Source: Verrucomicrobiota bacterium
GTDB lineage: Bacteria > Verrucomicrobiota > Verrucomicrobiia > Limisphaerales > JAIPKD01
Length of the DNA stretch: 54,393 bases
Assembly (NCBI GenBank): GCA_021733835.1
Contig: JAIPKD010000011.1
Coordinates: 1-54,393 of the forward strand
Direction: 5' to 3'
Position numbers and translations under genes: made by a program. Every line of letters begins with the position of its first letter. Position 1 is the stretch's first letter. The notes under the pieces were generated by a model that was not told where the DNA came from, made no database searches, and was given only the letters and a program-made list of their open reading frames with translations. This document shows positions 41,621 through 51,663 of the stretch, piece after piece.

Positions 41621-44600
41621 TTATTTATTATCAATATTCGGACTTATTCGGACTCTAAAGAAGCCGTTTCTTGCGCCGGCATCGGGGAGAGGGATCGCGG
41701 CGGGCCCGCCGTCACCGGTCACGGGGCTTGCGACAGTCTCCCATTCCCCGGTCAATGTTCCGGATGACGCCTCGATAAGATAATCCCTGCCGGGCGCAGT
41801 TATCCATTCCAGCATAGCGCGCGCCCCCGTTCCGCCGGCATCGTCGCGCCTGTGAACACGGAGTTTAAAAACCGAGCCGGTATCCGCCGGATCGGTACCG
41901 GCGATGAACTCGTTGTAATTACTCTCACCGTCGCCGTCCGGGTCGAGGTACGACACGGACGCCACATTGGAGACCGATCCAAAATACCTCAACCGCCAAG
42001 AATCGGGGATACCGTCATTCCATGAAGACTCGTCTCTGTTCGAGAAAGTAACGAGCCCGTTATTGACCGACTTGGGAAACACGGCGAGGCCGTTCGGCGA
42101 TCCGGAGACATGCGTAAGCTCGATCCTGTACACCGAATCTTCGGGGGCATGCACGGGTATATCCATCAATAACGTCGCTATGTTTGCCTCGCCCATGATC
42201 CCATCGACGCCCGGATCGAGCCAGGCCGCGGCGTAATTCGCGGCGCCCACGCTATGCGTGAACTTGGGCGCACCCAGTCCGGGGCCGGGGATCAACCTAA
42301 TCGGATTCTCGATCCGGGGCGCGCCGTCCAAGGGCGTTACATCGATATTCAGCAACAGCACCTTCAGCGGATAATCCCCATGCAAGTTCACCGTTATCGG
42401 GACACCGATTGTTGTGCCCGGCTCAACAGTACGATCGGCGGCGGTAAATTGCGCGAAAGGTTTCGCGTCAGCAGAGATACCCATTACACCGGTCATATCC
42501 TCCCGCGCGGGGAGATTGGGCAATCCGGGAAACACATTGGCGTTCGTCATCACGGCCTGCAGCGCGCCGTTTTCGTCCCGGTAACGCACCGCCCATTTAA
42601 GCGACTCGTCCAACGATCGCCTGAAGACAACAAACACGTCGTCGACCCGCAAAACACCGTCACCGGTTGTTGAATTATCTATGGCGTAATCGCCGCCGTC
42701 GGACGCATTGAACGAGCCGTCGGAGGAGTCCATTGCATCGAATAAATCACTCCCGGGCGGCGGGGTATGGGAATTATAAGCGGCGGACTGGAAGACCTGG
42801 AGGACGTCATTGTTTTTTAGGTAGCCATCGCCGAAGTCTCCGGCGTTGAACCACTTGAACGGCGCGACGTCTCCGGCGATATACGAGGGCGTACCTACTT
42901 CAATATGCTTAATCGAGTTCAGCGCCCCCTTCCCAAAACCGCTGTTTGTGGGCGCATGAATGTAGACGTCCTGACTTATCCCGTCGGAGGTAGCAGAGGG
43001 CCTTGTTATTTCAATTTCATATACATCCCCTGTCTGGGCCACCGCCGGTATCCGGAACGAGAAAGCGCCGACTATGACCTTGCCGTCCTTGCTTTCAAAC
43101 AACGTATCGTGAGCGCGCGAGTATGTAACCAAATCTTGCTCGGTGGTATCGAACAGGTTGGTGAATCCGTAGCGTTCGAGCCATCCGGCCATGAGCAGAT
43201 TTCTACTAACATTCGTGCTGAGCAGGTTTGTAAAGGTCAGCCCGAGCGGATCGTAGTACATGCCTGGTGGTATGGTTATAAGCACATCATCCACTTCCTT
43301 CATTAACATAGAATTAAAACTCAACAGCCCGCCGTCTATGGAGGGTGCGCCGTTGTAATTAGTCGCCGTCATTCCGAATTGCAGCGAATAAATCTCCTGA
43401 TCCGGCAGGAGCGTCAGCGTGACGGGCGCCAGGAACCTCTGGCCGACCGCGCCGATGAAGTCACTCGACGCCTCACCGGATTGGAAGCCGAATGACATCT
43501 TGTTGAACTCCGCTTCAGAAATATAGAATGTCTTGGACTGAACTTTGCTTTCTTTGTATCCGTCCTTGTACGCGCGGACGCTCAAGACGTTAGTGGAGTT
43601 TTCCAAAGGCAGCATGATCGGCGTGCCGGTATACAATAGACTATTTACGCCATCCTTTTCGGGTGTCGTTCCGTCGGTCGTATACCACATTTGCGCGCCG
43701 GCGGTGGCGCATTGGAGTTCTACATTCATGGGATTTTCACCGATTATGGCGGGATTGGCCGTTTGGAATCTGAACTGCGCCGCGACCACATCGCTCGGCG
43801 GCCTGCCGCCCTGGAAGCTCCTCACCTTGATAGTATTGGTGGTGCTCAGCATGGAGAGAGTTGACGGCAATTCCTTCAGTCCGTCTTCGTACGGCGGCGG
43901 CGAAACACCGTTGTCGGGCGTCGGATTCGGCAAGTTCTGATCGTAGCTGTTTGTTATGGTATAATAAGTTTCGACGCCTTCGACGTCCTTGATAGCTATT
44001 ACGACGTTATTATTGAAAACCGCGTTTGTGACGGGAACGAGCGTTGTTACAAGATCGCCGAAGTCGTCCTTTTCGAAGACCACATACCCGATTTGCGGGG
44101 TTGGTACCGGCCCTTGGATCGGTGTTATCTGTAGTTGCCTGACGGCGTGATTGAGGGTGTCTACTACGAGCAATGCGCCGTACGGACTCATCGCCATACC
44201 GACGGGTGAATCGAAGCGCGCCTGCGCGGCCGCGCCGTTGACAAGCCCGCGCTGTTCCGGCACACCGGCGTATGTCTCGAGCGAGTATGTGCCCACCTCC
44301 GGATTGAAAAACACGCGGCGCAGCGTATGGTTCCCCGTATCGGCGACCATCAACCCAAGGTTCTCGGCGTAAAGCAGGCCCCTAGGCGAGTTAAGCAAGC
44401 CTTCATCCGCAAAGTACCAATCGTTCGTGCCCGACTCACCCGTACTGCTGCCGGCAAACACTCCGGTAGTCCCGTTCGTATTCAGAACCCTTATCGTGTG
44501 GTTGCGTGTATCGGCGACATAAACGCGCCCCTCGGCGTCTACGGCTATATCGTTGGGCTCGTACAGCACATTCGTGAAAACGTCGATGGTGGTGACCAGA

Positions 44601-45142
44601 TTGGATTCGATGTTTAAACGTCTGACGAGATGATTCTTTGAATCGGCGATCAGCACGGTACCGTCGGCATCCAACGCCAGGCCGGTCGGGTGATTAAACA
44701 GCGCATTGGTTCCCACCCCGTCGGCATACCCGGCTTGACCCGGCACACCCGCAACGGTGGTAACCAATCCGTAACTGTCCGGTTCAAGAGAGACGCGGCG
44801 TATAACCTGATTACCGGTATCCGCCACGACGATCGAGTCAGCGTCAGCGGTAAGAACGATCCCCTTCGGATTGCTGAACCGCGCCAGGATGCCCTTGGCG
44901 TCAGCTAAGCCGGCATACCCCTTGTATCCAGCGACATTGATGAGGCCGCCCTGGTTCGAGTCGTATTTTACGATCCTGTGATTTCCGCTGTCGCTGATGT
45001 AAAAATTATTTTCTCCATCATGAACAATATCATACGGCTCGAACAGGTTTTCCGAGATGAACGAATTCACCGTCGGTTGCGCCCGAAGACCTAGCGTCGA
45101 GACGAGGAACGTAATCAGCCAAAATGAAATCAGGTTACGCAT
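41621..45142 (-). CDS. Giant exported NHL/cohesin/dockerin-like protein 1
   Basis: A 1,173-residue secreted protein (signal peptide to about residue 21). Residues about 25-340 carry NHL beta-propeller repeats (DADSIVVADTGNQVIRRV, DGTVLIADSKNHLVRRL and similar). Residues about 470-545 form a chitobiase C-terminal-type Ig domain (MWYTTDGTTPEKDG). A beta-sandwich follows, then a double EF-hand-like module (AGDFGDGYLKNNDVLQVFQSA and TGDGVLRVDDVFVVFRRSLD) resembling dockerin repeats. A cohesin-like sandwich (IGVPITVNLHGDYPLKVLLLNIDV), a calcium-type segment DPDGDGESNYNEFIAGTDP and a final sandwich ending NGFFRVRIS complete it. One of three paralogues in tandem; surface or matrix role inferred. Confidence 0.82.
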   Translation of the reverse strand: MRNLISFWLITFLVSTLGLRAQPTVNSFISENLFEPYDIVHDGENNFYISDSGNHRIVKYDSNQGGLINVAGYKGYAGLADAKGILARFSNPKGIVLTADADSIVVADTGNQVIRRVSLEPDSYGLVTTVAGVPGQAGYADGVGTNALFNHPTGLALDADGTVLIADSKNHLVRRLNIESNLVTTIDVFTNVLYEPNDIAVDAEGRVYVADTRNHTIRVLNTNGTTGVFAGSSTGESGTNDWYFADEGLLNSPRGLLYAENLGLMVADTGNHTLRRVFFNPEVGTYSLETYAGVPEQRGLVNGAAAQARFDSPVGMAMSPYGALLVVDTLNHAVRQLQITPIQGPVPTPQIGYVVFEKDDFGDLVTTLVPVTNAVFNNNVVIAIKDVEGVETYYTITNSYDQNLPNPTPDNGVSPPPYEDGLKELPSTLSMLSTTNTIKVRSFQGGRPPSDVVAAQFRFQTANPAIIGENPMNVELQCATAGAQMWYTTDGTTPEKDGVNSLLYTGTPIMLPLENSTNVLSVRAYKDGYKESKVQSKTFYISEAEFNKMSFGFQSGEASSDFIGAVGQRFLAPVTLTLLPDQEIYSLQFGMTATNYNGAPSIDGGLLSFNSMLMKEVDDVLITIPPGMYYDPLGLTFTNLLSTNVSRNLLMAGWLERYGFTNLFDTTEQDLVTYSRAHDTLFESKDGKVIVGAFSFRIPAVAQTGDVYEIEITRPSATSDGISQDVYIHAPTNSGFGKGALNSIKHIEVGTPSYIAGDVAPFKWFNAGDFGDGYLKNNDVLQVFQSAAYNSHTPPPGSDLFDAMDSSDGSFNASDGGDYAIDNSTTGDGVLRVDDVFVVFRRSLDESLKWAVRYRDENGALQAVMTNANVFPGLPNLPAREDMTGVMGISADAKPFAQFTAADRTVEPGTTIGVPITVNLHGDYPLKVLLLNIDVTPLDGAPRIENPIRLIPGPGLGAPKFTHSVGAANYAAAWLDPGVDGIMGEANIATLLMDIPVHAPEDSVYRIELTHVSGSPNGLAVFPKSVNNGLVTFSNRDESSWNDGIPDSWRLRYFGSVSNVASVSYLDPDGDGESNYNEFIAGTDPADTGSVFKLRVHRRDDAGGTGARAMLEWITAPGRDYLIEASSGTLTGEWETVASPVTGDGGPAAIPLPDAGARNGFFRVRISPNIDNK

Positions 45143-45247
45143 ACACGTATCTGTTTATAAGGTTTAATACTCAAAATGCCGTAATGTTTCAAAAACCCAG
45201 CTATCGAAGGCCGATTCAACAAAATTCAGCTAGGACAACCAAGATGC

Positions 45248-45278
45248 TAAAAAGGGGCGACCGCATAGGCCGCCCCTT
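45248..45278 (-). terminator. Rho-independent terminator after giant protein 2
   Basis: On the minus strand, AAGGGGCGGCC-TATGC-GGTCGCCCCTT forms a long, nearly perfect stem followed by TTTTAGC. It lies 12 bases after the stop at 45290. It should end transcripts carrying giant proteins 3 and 2, leaving giant protein 1 with its own promoter. Confidence 0.85.
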
Positions 45279-45289
45279 CGAATTAACGT

Positions 45290-48200
45290 CTATTCTTCTA
45301 CGACGATCCTGAAGAATCTCGCATCGTCCGATCCAGGCGGAACCGTGAATTCCATCATCCGCCCATTCCCCTGCAGGCCCTTGGAAACGGGCGCCCAGGA
45401 TTCTCCGCCGAGGTCGGCGCAGCTTTCAATCCTGTAGCTTTTGCCCGGCGCGCCGTACCACTTCAACTTGAACCCCTCAGTCGAGAGGCCGTCCGCCCAG
45501 TCAGGCGCTGAATGAACACGGAGTGTCCCCGGATTCGTGCCGGCGGTGAATTCCTGAAGATTCGTCGCGCCGTCGGCGTCCGGATCGGCATCCGGTGCGG
45601 CAAGCGGATTATCCAGTTTTCCAAAGAAACTCTGTATCCACTCATCGGACACGCGTTGTTGCGGCAGTTGCGCGTCGGAACCGACCCAAACTCGGCTCGG
45701 GAACGACTCGAATTCGTACTGCGTCCAATCTCCCGGCGCACCGTCGACGTTCTCGAACCTGATCGTATAGAAGTCGCCGCCACCGGCCGTCTCAGGAACA
45801 ACAAACTCGACGGCGCCGATCACATTGCTGCCGGACAAGCCTTGGTCAATCGGGTTCTGTACAAGCGACCACGCGCAGCCGGACTTGTTCAACGGCAGTT
45901 CCTGCACCACTATCGGTTCCGGTAAATAATCCGATGGAACGAACGTCGCCTGCGTTTGAAGTCCGGGCGCATCTGCGCCGGGTTCGACACTCACGAGGAG
46001 CTGGAACCCCGATACCGAGTATCCCTGCTTGGTGAATAGGATAACGGGCACGCTGACACGTTCGCCGGGCGCGGCGTTTTCGATCATTTCGGCGCCAAGC
46101 CAGGCATGAGTAAACCATGCGGCATCCGGATCGGATGCGCTCGCCTCCTCGGCGGGCGTGTTCGGCAATGCGTTTAATTCGGCGCGTTCAGCGCTTCTTC
46201 TTCCGTTATCGGACCACGACCGCGCCCAGTTATTCGTGTTCAATCTGAGTGAGCGTTGAAGTATCACCTGCCAGTCGAGGTACCGGATTTGACCGTCACC
46301 GCCGGCGGACATGTCGGTATCCAACGGAAACGCATCCATTGCGTCAAAGACGTCGGAGAATTGGAACGGCGTCCTCACGCCCATTGATGCGTAGAACGCG
46401 TTATTGACGTCGTTATTGCCCAGATTCCCGTTGCCGAAGTCGCCTGCGTTGTACCAGTTAGCGACTGCGCTGTCGCCGACCACATAGCTGAGGTTGGTAA
46501 CATTAATCGTCCTCGCCGGCAAAGCGGTAAGGGGTACGGGCGTTTGCTGCGCATCCGACGTACCTGAGGGCTCGAGCACGTTCACGGTATACTTATCGCC
46601 CTCCTCTGCGTTGGGCGGTACGGGTACCGCAAGCATTGCGACTGTGCCGAAATCGGTAATCGAGAAGTTCGCATTAGTACCGATAAACGAAACAGCAAGC
46701 CCGCGTGTGGTAACGCCGTCGTTGGTTTGAGAATAACGGTTGGCCATGAACGAGGCCACGCCTCCGGCCACCGCGGGGGCCTCAACGCGTATGAAGTCAT
46801 TCGTCGGATCGATGTTCAGCGTCCTGAATTGATTGAGGACGGCCGGTGTATTGGTATCCTCCGGCGTAATCTCGACCCTGAACTGTAGCGAGCGCAGGCT
46901 TTGAACTCCTACAGGACGAACCTGCACTGGGATGACAATAGTCGAGCCAATACCGGCATTGTAATCCTTGGCAATGCCGATTGAGCTTGTCTGCACGTCT
47001 TCGTACCGGAAGGTTCGCTGCACCACGCCGCTCGGCTTGTATCCTTCCTTGAATCCACGGGCGCGGAAATCGACATCGTTTGTGCTGGTCAGGACATTGA
47101 GCTGCTCGCCGGGCGCGTAGAGCGTGGCGTATTGCGCATCATTGGTTGGCGTCGTCCCGTCCGTCGTATACCAAAGCTCGGCGCCTTCTGTACCCACATC
47201 CATTGAAAACGACAATGGATCAGTGCCGAGAATAGATGGATTCGCCACCCGGAAATGGAATTGCGCGGTCACTACTTCACTCGGACGCCGGCCTTCCTGT
47301 GTACCGATCGCCTTGATCGTCACATCCGGACCGTGAACGGCGGGATCGACTATGCTGGGCGGCAGTGACGACGCGCCGTCCTGGTAGCTCGGCGGACTGA
47401 AGTCGGAGGTCGACGGGCTGGGCACATCTTCAGGTTCATCGCCGATCGTGTAATAGGTTTGAGTCCCCTCTTCACCTTGGATAGCCACGGTAATATCGTT
47501 TTCATAAGTGGAATTGGTGACGGGGATCAATGTAGTGACAATATCTCCAAAATTATTGGTAGCCATTATGACGCGCCCGATTACCGGCTCGGCCACCGGC
47601 CCCTGCGGCGCCGTCACCTGAATGATTCGCAGGGCGTCGGCGCCCAGGTCGGCGAGGATATAGTTGCCGTTGTTGTCGCGCGCCAGGCCGATGGGTGTTT
47701 CGAATCCCGCGTTTTGCGTATCGGCGTAAGTGCTTACAGACCAGGTACCGGCCGAATTGGAGTTCACCTGCCTGATGACCTTATTGCCGGTATCGCTTAC
47801 CAGAAGTCCGGTTTTACCGCCGACCCAAATCAAACCGCGCGGCGAATTCAATAACGCGGATGTCCCGGGCGTGGCGTCCTCGTAGCCGCTCTGATAGCTC
47901 GTACCGCTGCCGGCTATGAGAACCGGCGTCCCATTCGTCGACATCACGATGGAGTGATTCCCAGTGTCCGCAATGAAGACGCGGCCTTGCTCATCAACCG
48001 CCACATCCGAAGGTCTGTATAAATCATTGGTAACGACCGTGGTCACATTTGTCGTGGTCAAGTCCACTTTCCTGACTATGTGATTCAGCATGTCGGCAAC
48101 GTACACTGCGTCTTCGGACGCGCTATACGCCAGACCCGCCGGTGAGTTGAACACGGCTGCCGCGCCTATGCCGTCGGCATACCCCGGCTCGCCTGTTGCG

Positions 48201-48532
48201 CTGCCGGCAAGGTGATTCAGTGTGCCGTCGGCGCTTAGCATCACGAGCCGGTTGTTACCGGAATCCGATACAACTATACCGCCCGGGACTGCGACTATTC
48301 CCTGCGGATTAAACATACCGGTTGCGAAGTTCGTGAGTACACCCGTGCCGGGATCGTACATCGCAACCCGATTGTTCGCACTATCGGTAACGTAATACTT
48401 GTTATTTGAATCAACGGTTACGCCGAAAGGCTCCGCTAACCCACTTGTTACTAGAGTTCCAACCGTCTGCGCCTTGACACCGAGCGACGCAGCAAGCAGA
48501 ACCGTACCGAATATAAGCGTTTTCATATTCAT
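45290..48532 (-). CDS. Giant exported NHL/cohesin/dockerin-like protein 2
   Basis: A 1,080-residue secreted paralogue. I place the start at ATG 48532 (MNMKTLIFGTVLLAASLGVKAQ signal); a longer frame to 48580 adds 16 residues before the signal. Order of parts: NHL propeller (about 25-335), chitobiase-type Ig domain (LWYTTDGTTPTND), cohesin-like sandwich (IGSTIVIPVQVRPVGVQSLRSLQFRVEI), dockerin-like pair (YNAGDFGNGNLGNNDVNNAFYASMG and GGDGQIRYLDWQVILQRSL), a second cohesin-like sandwich (RVSVPVILFTKQGYSVSGFQLLVSV), an APDADPDADGATNLQEFTAGTNPG segment, and a C-terminal sandwich ending FFRIV. It follows giant protein 3 by 74 bases and ends at a terminator. Confidence 0.82.
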   Translation of the reverse strand: MNMKTLIFGTVLLAASLGVKAQTVGTLVTSGLAEPFGVTVDSNNKYYVTDSANNRVAMYDPGTGVLTNFATGMFNPQGIVAVPGGIVVSDSGNNRLVMLSADGTLNHLAGSATGEPGYADGIGAAAVFNSPAGLAYSASEDAVYVADMLNHIVRKVDLTTTNVTTVVTNDLYRPSDVAVDEQGRVFIADTGNHSIVMSTNGTPVLIAGSGTSYQSGYEDATPGTSALLNSPRGLIWVGGKTGLLVSDTGNKVIRQVNSNSAGTWSVSTYADTQNAGFETPIGLARDNNGNYILADLGADALRIIQVTAPQGPVAEPVIGRVIMATNNFGDIVTTLIPVTNSTYENDITVAIQGEEGTQTYYTIGDEPEDVPSPSTSDFSPPSYQDGASSLPPSIVDPAVHGPDVTIKAIGTQEGRRPSEVVTAQFHFRVANPSILGTDPLSFSMDVGTEGAELWYTTDGTTPTNDAQYATLYAPGEQLNVLTSTNDVDFRARGFKEGYKPSGVVQRTFRYEDVQTSSIGIAKDYNAGIGSTIVIPVQVRPVGVQSLRSLQFRVEITPEDTNTPAVLNQFRTLNIDPTNDFIRVEAPAVAGGVASFMANRYSQTNDGVTTRGLAVSFIGTNANFSITDFGTVAMLAVPVPPNAEEGDKYTVNVLEPSGTSDAQQTPVPLTALPARTINVTNLSYVVGDSAVANWYNAGDFGNGNLGNNDVNNAFYASMGVRTPFQFSDVFDAMDAFPLDTDMSAGGDGQIRYLDWQVILQRSLRLNTNNWARSWSDNGRRSAERAELNALPNTPAEEASASDPDAAWFTHAWLGAEMIENAAPGERVSVPVILFTKQGYSVSGFQLLVSVEPGADAPGLQTQATFVPSDYLPEPIVVQELPLNKSGCAWSLVQNPIDQGLSGSNVIGAVEFVVPETAGGGDFYTIRFENVDGAPGDWTQYEFESFPSRVWVGSDAQLPQQRVSDEWIQSFFGKLDNPLAAPDADPDADGATNLQEFTAGTNPGTLRVHSAPDWADGLSTEGFKLKWYGAPGKSYRIESCADLGGESWAPVSKGLQGNGRMMEFTVPPGSDDARFFRIVVEE

Positions 48533-48606
48533 AGGATTGGCGTATTTTGGTTTTTTAACATAAAATCTGTTTCTGTTCAATCACCGAATGAAGGTGATCT
48601 CCGTTT

Positions 48607-51600
48607 TTATTGTTCAATTTTCCTTACCCTGAAAAATCCTGAGCTCGTGTTAGTAATTCCATTGGTTATCACGACCGGCGCGTTCGAGCCTGTAATTTCA
48701 TCCAACGATACCGACCAGTCGCCCGAAGTTAAATCCTCGCAAACCTCTAAAACGTAATCCGTATTCGTTACGCCGTACCATCGCAGACTCTGTGTTCGAC
48801 CGGGTGTAAGCGAGCTTGACGCATCCTCGAGCGCCTCCCGAGTTATGCGCAATCGCAGCTCCACCGGATCGGTCTGCTGCGCGTATTCGTCAAGATTCGA
48901 CACCCCATCGAAATCCGGATCGGCCTCGGGCGCTGCGCATGGATTCAATAAATATCCGAAGTACCTCTCGCGCCACTGTTCGGAAATGAAGGCCTGCGGC
49001 GCTGAAAAGGTGGATTCCACTTTGACGCCGGCCGAGAGCGTCTCGAAGTCGTACTGCGTCTGCATATCCGCCGCGCCGTCTGCATTGAGCATATTCACCG
49101 AATAGATATCGCCGGACACGGCGTTCGACGGCACCGCAAACCGAATAACACCGAGCGCGTTGCTCCCCTGCAGGCCGCCCTCGAACCCCCCGATATTCCA
49201 TGCCGCGGAGATGCTATTTGCCCCCGCCGGACCGGAGCGCGAAGGCGATGGTATGCCGTCGGCCTCGATAAAACCCGGCTGCGCAGTCAGTCCCGGCGCG
49301 TTACCGGTTGCGGTCACGGAAACAAGAAACTGCATGCCGGACAAGCTGCAACCGGGTTTGACATTCACGAATAACGGCACGTCCACGTACTCGCCGGAAC
49401 TCGCCTCGTCCACTTGAATAATCCCTGCAAACACCTCGTACTCGACGGGAGAAACATCTTGGATCGCCGGCGCTTGAGCGGATGAAACGTCTGAATAACC
49501 GCTTGCCGGATACGCGGATATCGAGCCGTTCGCCTCCCTTTGCCTATACCAGTTATCCTCGATAAGCCCCACCGATCGGAGCTGAATGATCTGCCAGTCC
49601 AGGTAACGGATCATGCCGTCACCGCCTGCGCCCCCTTGGGAATCTACAGGGAAGGCATCCATGGCGTCGAATATATCGCTGTAAATAAAAGGTGTTTTTA
49701 TACCCAATGCGGCGTTATAGGCATTATTGACATCGTTGTTGAGCAGCCTTCCATCGCCGAAATCACCTGTATGATACCAGGCCGATACCTCCGTGTCGCC
49801 CACGAGGTATGAGAGATTGGTGACGGTGACCGATGCGGCGGGCATCGGTTTCAATGGCACGTCGGTGACGCCGTCGGATGTTCCGGACGGATAAGCCACG
49901 GACACGCTGTATTTATCGCCTTCGCGGGCGGTTACCGGCACCGGCGCCTTCAGCAGAGCAACTACGCCGAACCGGTCGATGCCGAAATCCGAATCCGCAG
50001 CAAAGGAAATCAGCATTCCACGTGTAGCGCCGATCTGATACGGCGTGTAAGAAAATTCCGCCTCATTCGCCGGATCGGTCGGGCCGACCATCTGGAAGAA
50101 TTCATTGGTGTAATTAAACGATAAGGCGTCCAAGCCGGTCAAGGCCGGCGTAGCGCCGAGGGGTTCGACTTCAACCCTGAATTGGAGCGAGCCGAGTGTG
50201 GTACCCGGCTTGAGTTCGGCCACGACGGGGATAAGCATGACCGCGCCCACGCCGGCCTCGATGTCCGAGGGCACGCCGATACGATTTGTTTCAACGGCGA
50301 GACCGCCGGCCGGTTCGCTGCCTATGGCGCCCGCAAAGGCGCGAACCCTAAGCGAGCTAAGGTCGCGATCCTTCTCCCGCCACTGGATAACACCCATATT
50401 GTTCGTTAATTCGAGTTCGAGCGAGTTCGTCGTCGGCACAGTTCCATCGGTGGTATAAAAGATACGCGCATCGAAAAACACGTTTGAATTGGGATTCGTC
50501 ACGGTCACGTCTCTGCCCATAGGGAAATATCCGCTTGCCGGTGTAATTTCCGGCGGTAACAACGCCGGCTCGGCGCCCAATTCCAATCCGGTCACTTCAC
50601 GAACAATGTGGTAGTAGGTTTCGGTGACATAGAGACTCCCATTATCACCAATCCCGACACCCAAGGGTGACCTCGATTCGGCTACCGCAGGATCACCGTC
50701 CCACCAACCCTTGTATGAAGTCAGGTTATCGTATCCCCATGCGTCGGGCGCTATTCCGTAAACGGTGGATACCACGGCTTCGGCGTCTATCCGCCTGACC
50801 CTATGATTCTGGGTATCGGCAAGGATAAGCGATCCGTCCGGCGCGGACACGATATGCCCGGGTGAATTAAATTTGGCCTCAGCGCCCGGCCCGTCTCTGA
50901 ACCCTTGCGTCCCCGGCACACCGGCGATAAGGGTTATGCCGCCCGTGTCCGGGTACAATGAATAAACGGCGTGCGTTCCCGCATCCGCCACCGCGAGGCA
51001 TCCGCTGTTCATGACCGCCAATCCGTTCGGCTTGCTGAATCCTGTTGTAACCGTGGAAATCGAGGAATCGTAGATATTGTATCTCTCGACCGCACCGCCT
51101 TCTTCGGCAATATAGAGAAAGGCTTCACCGTCGAACGCCATAGCGGTCGGTTTATCCAATCCGGTAAGCGCTTCTATAACCTCGCCGAAGCGGTCGCGTT
51201 TCAGCAAGGAACCGATGCCGTACTCGAGTACATAGAGTTCACTGTATAAATCGTTGGTACGGACTATAGCCACGTCAATCGGTTCGTAGAGGCCGACAAT
51301 AACCGTCGACGTCCAATTCCCCGCCACATCGAGGCGACGCACGGCGTTGTTATTGCGATCGGCCACATAAAGGTATCCCTGGTCATCGACGGCGCAACCG
51401 GACGGACGGTTGAACTGCGCCTGCTGCAAGGTGTCACCGTCGGCAAAACCCGAATACGAACCGCCGGCCGATAGCGGCCCGCCGCCGAGTGTTTGGACAT
51501 TAACCTGGCCGGCGGCATTCGTCCCAAATAAGCAGATAAAAACGAGCAAAATCGACCAACGCGCAATCACGGCCGGGATCAAGCGTTCCCGTGTCGCTGC

Positions 51601-51645
51601 TGCGTGCGATCGGTTGAAAGGTAATATTGTCAGGCCCGCCTTCAT
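48607..51645 (-). CDS. Giant exported NHL/cohesin/dockerin-like protein 3
   Basis: A 1,012-residue secreted paralogue that starts 18 bases after the secretin stop. After a long N-terminal signal region (hydrophobic ARWSILLVFICLFGTNAAG, about 28-46) come NHL repeats (about 50-350: GYLYVADRNNNAVRRLD, GSLILADTQNHRVRRID), a chitobiase-type Ig domain (IFYTTDGTVPTTN), two cohesin-like sandwiches (VMLIPVVAELKPGTTLGSLQFRVE; VPLFVNVKPGCSLSGMQFLVSV), a dockerin-like pair (GDFGDGRLLNNDVNNAYNAALG; GGDGMIRYLDWQIIQLRSVG), DPDFDGVSNLDEYAQQTDP, and a sandwich ending FFRVRKIEQ. Position right behind the secretin suggests co-expression and export through, or association with, that machine. Confidence 0.82.
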   Translation of the reverse strand: MKAGLTILPFNRSHAAATRERLIPAVIARWSILLVFICLFGTNAAGQVNVQTLGGGPLSAGGSYSGFADGDTLQQAQFNRPSGCAVDDQGYLYVADRNNNAVRRLDVAGNWTSTVIVGLYEPIDVAIVRTNDLYSELYVLEYGIGSLLKRDRFGEVIEALTGLDKPTAMAFDGEAFLYIAEEGGAVERYNIYDSSISTVTTGFSKPNGLAVMNSGCLAVADAGTHAVYSLYPDTGGITLIAGVPGTQGFRDGPGAEAKFNSPGHIVSAPDGSLILADTQNHRVRRIDAEAVVSTVYGIAPDAWGYDNLTSYKGWWDGDPAVAESRSPLGVGIGDNGSLYVTETYYHIVREVTGLELGAEPALLPPEITPASGYFPMGRDVTVTNPNSNVFFDARIFYTTDGTVPTTNSLELELTNNMGVIQWREKDRDLSSLRVRAFAGAIGSEPAGGLAVETNRIGVPSDIEAGVGAVMLIPVVAELKPGTTLGSLQFRVEVEPLGATPALTGLDALSFNYTNEFFQMVGPTDPANEAEFSYTPYQIGATRGMLISFAADSDFGIDRFGVVALLKAPVPVTAREGDKYSVSVAYPSGTSDGVTDVPLKPMPAASVTVTNLSYLVGDTEVSAWYHTGDFGDGRLLNNDVNNAYNAALGIKTPFIYSDIFDAMDAFPVDSQGGAGGDGMIRYLDWQIIQLRSVGLIEDNWYRQREANGSISAYPASGYSDVSSAQAPAIQDVSPVEYEVFAGIIQVDEASSGEYVDVPLFVNVKPGCSLSGMQFLVSVTATGNAPGLTAQPGFIEADGIPSPSRSGPAGANSISAAWNIGGFEGGLQGSNALGVIRFAVPSNAVSGDIYSVNMLNADGAADMQTQYDFETLSAGVKVESTFSAPQAFISEQWRERYFGYLLNPCAAPEADPDFDGVSNLDEYAQQTDPVELRLRITREALEDASSSLTPGRTQSLRWYGVTNTDYVLEVCEDLTSGDWSVSLDEITGSNAPVVITNGITNTSSGFFRVRKIEQ

Positions 51646-51663
51646 CGTTTCTTCGTTAATATG

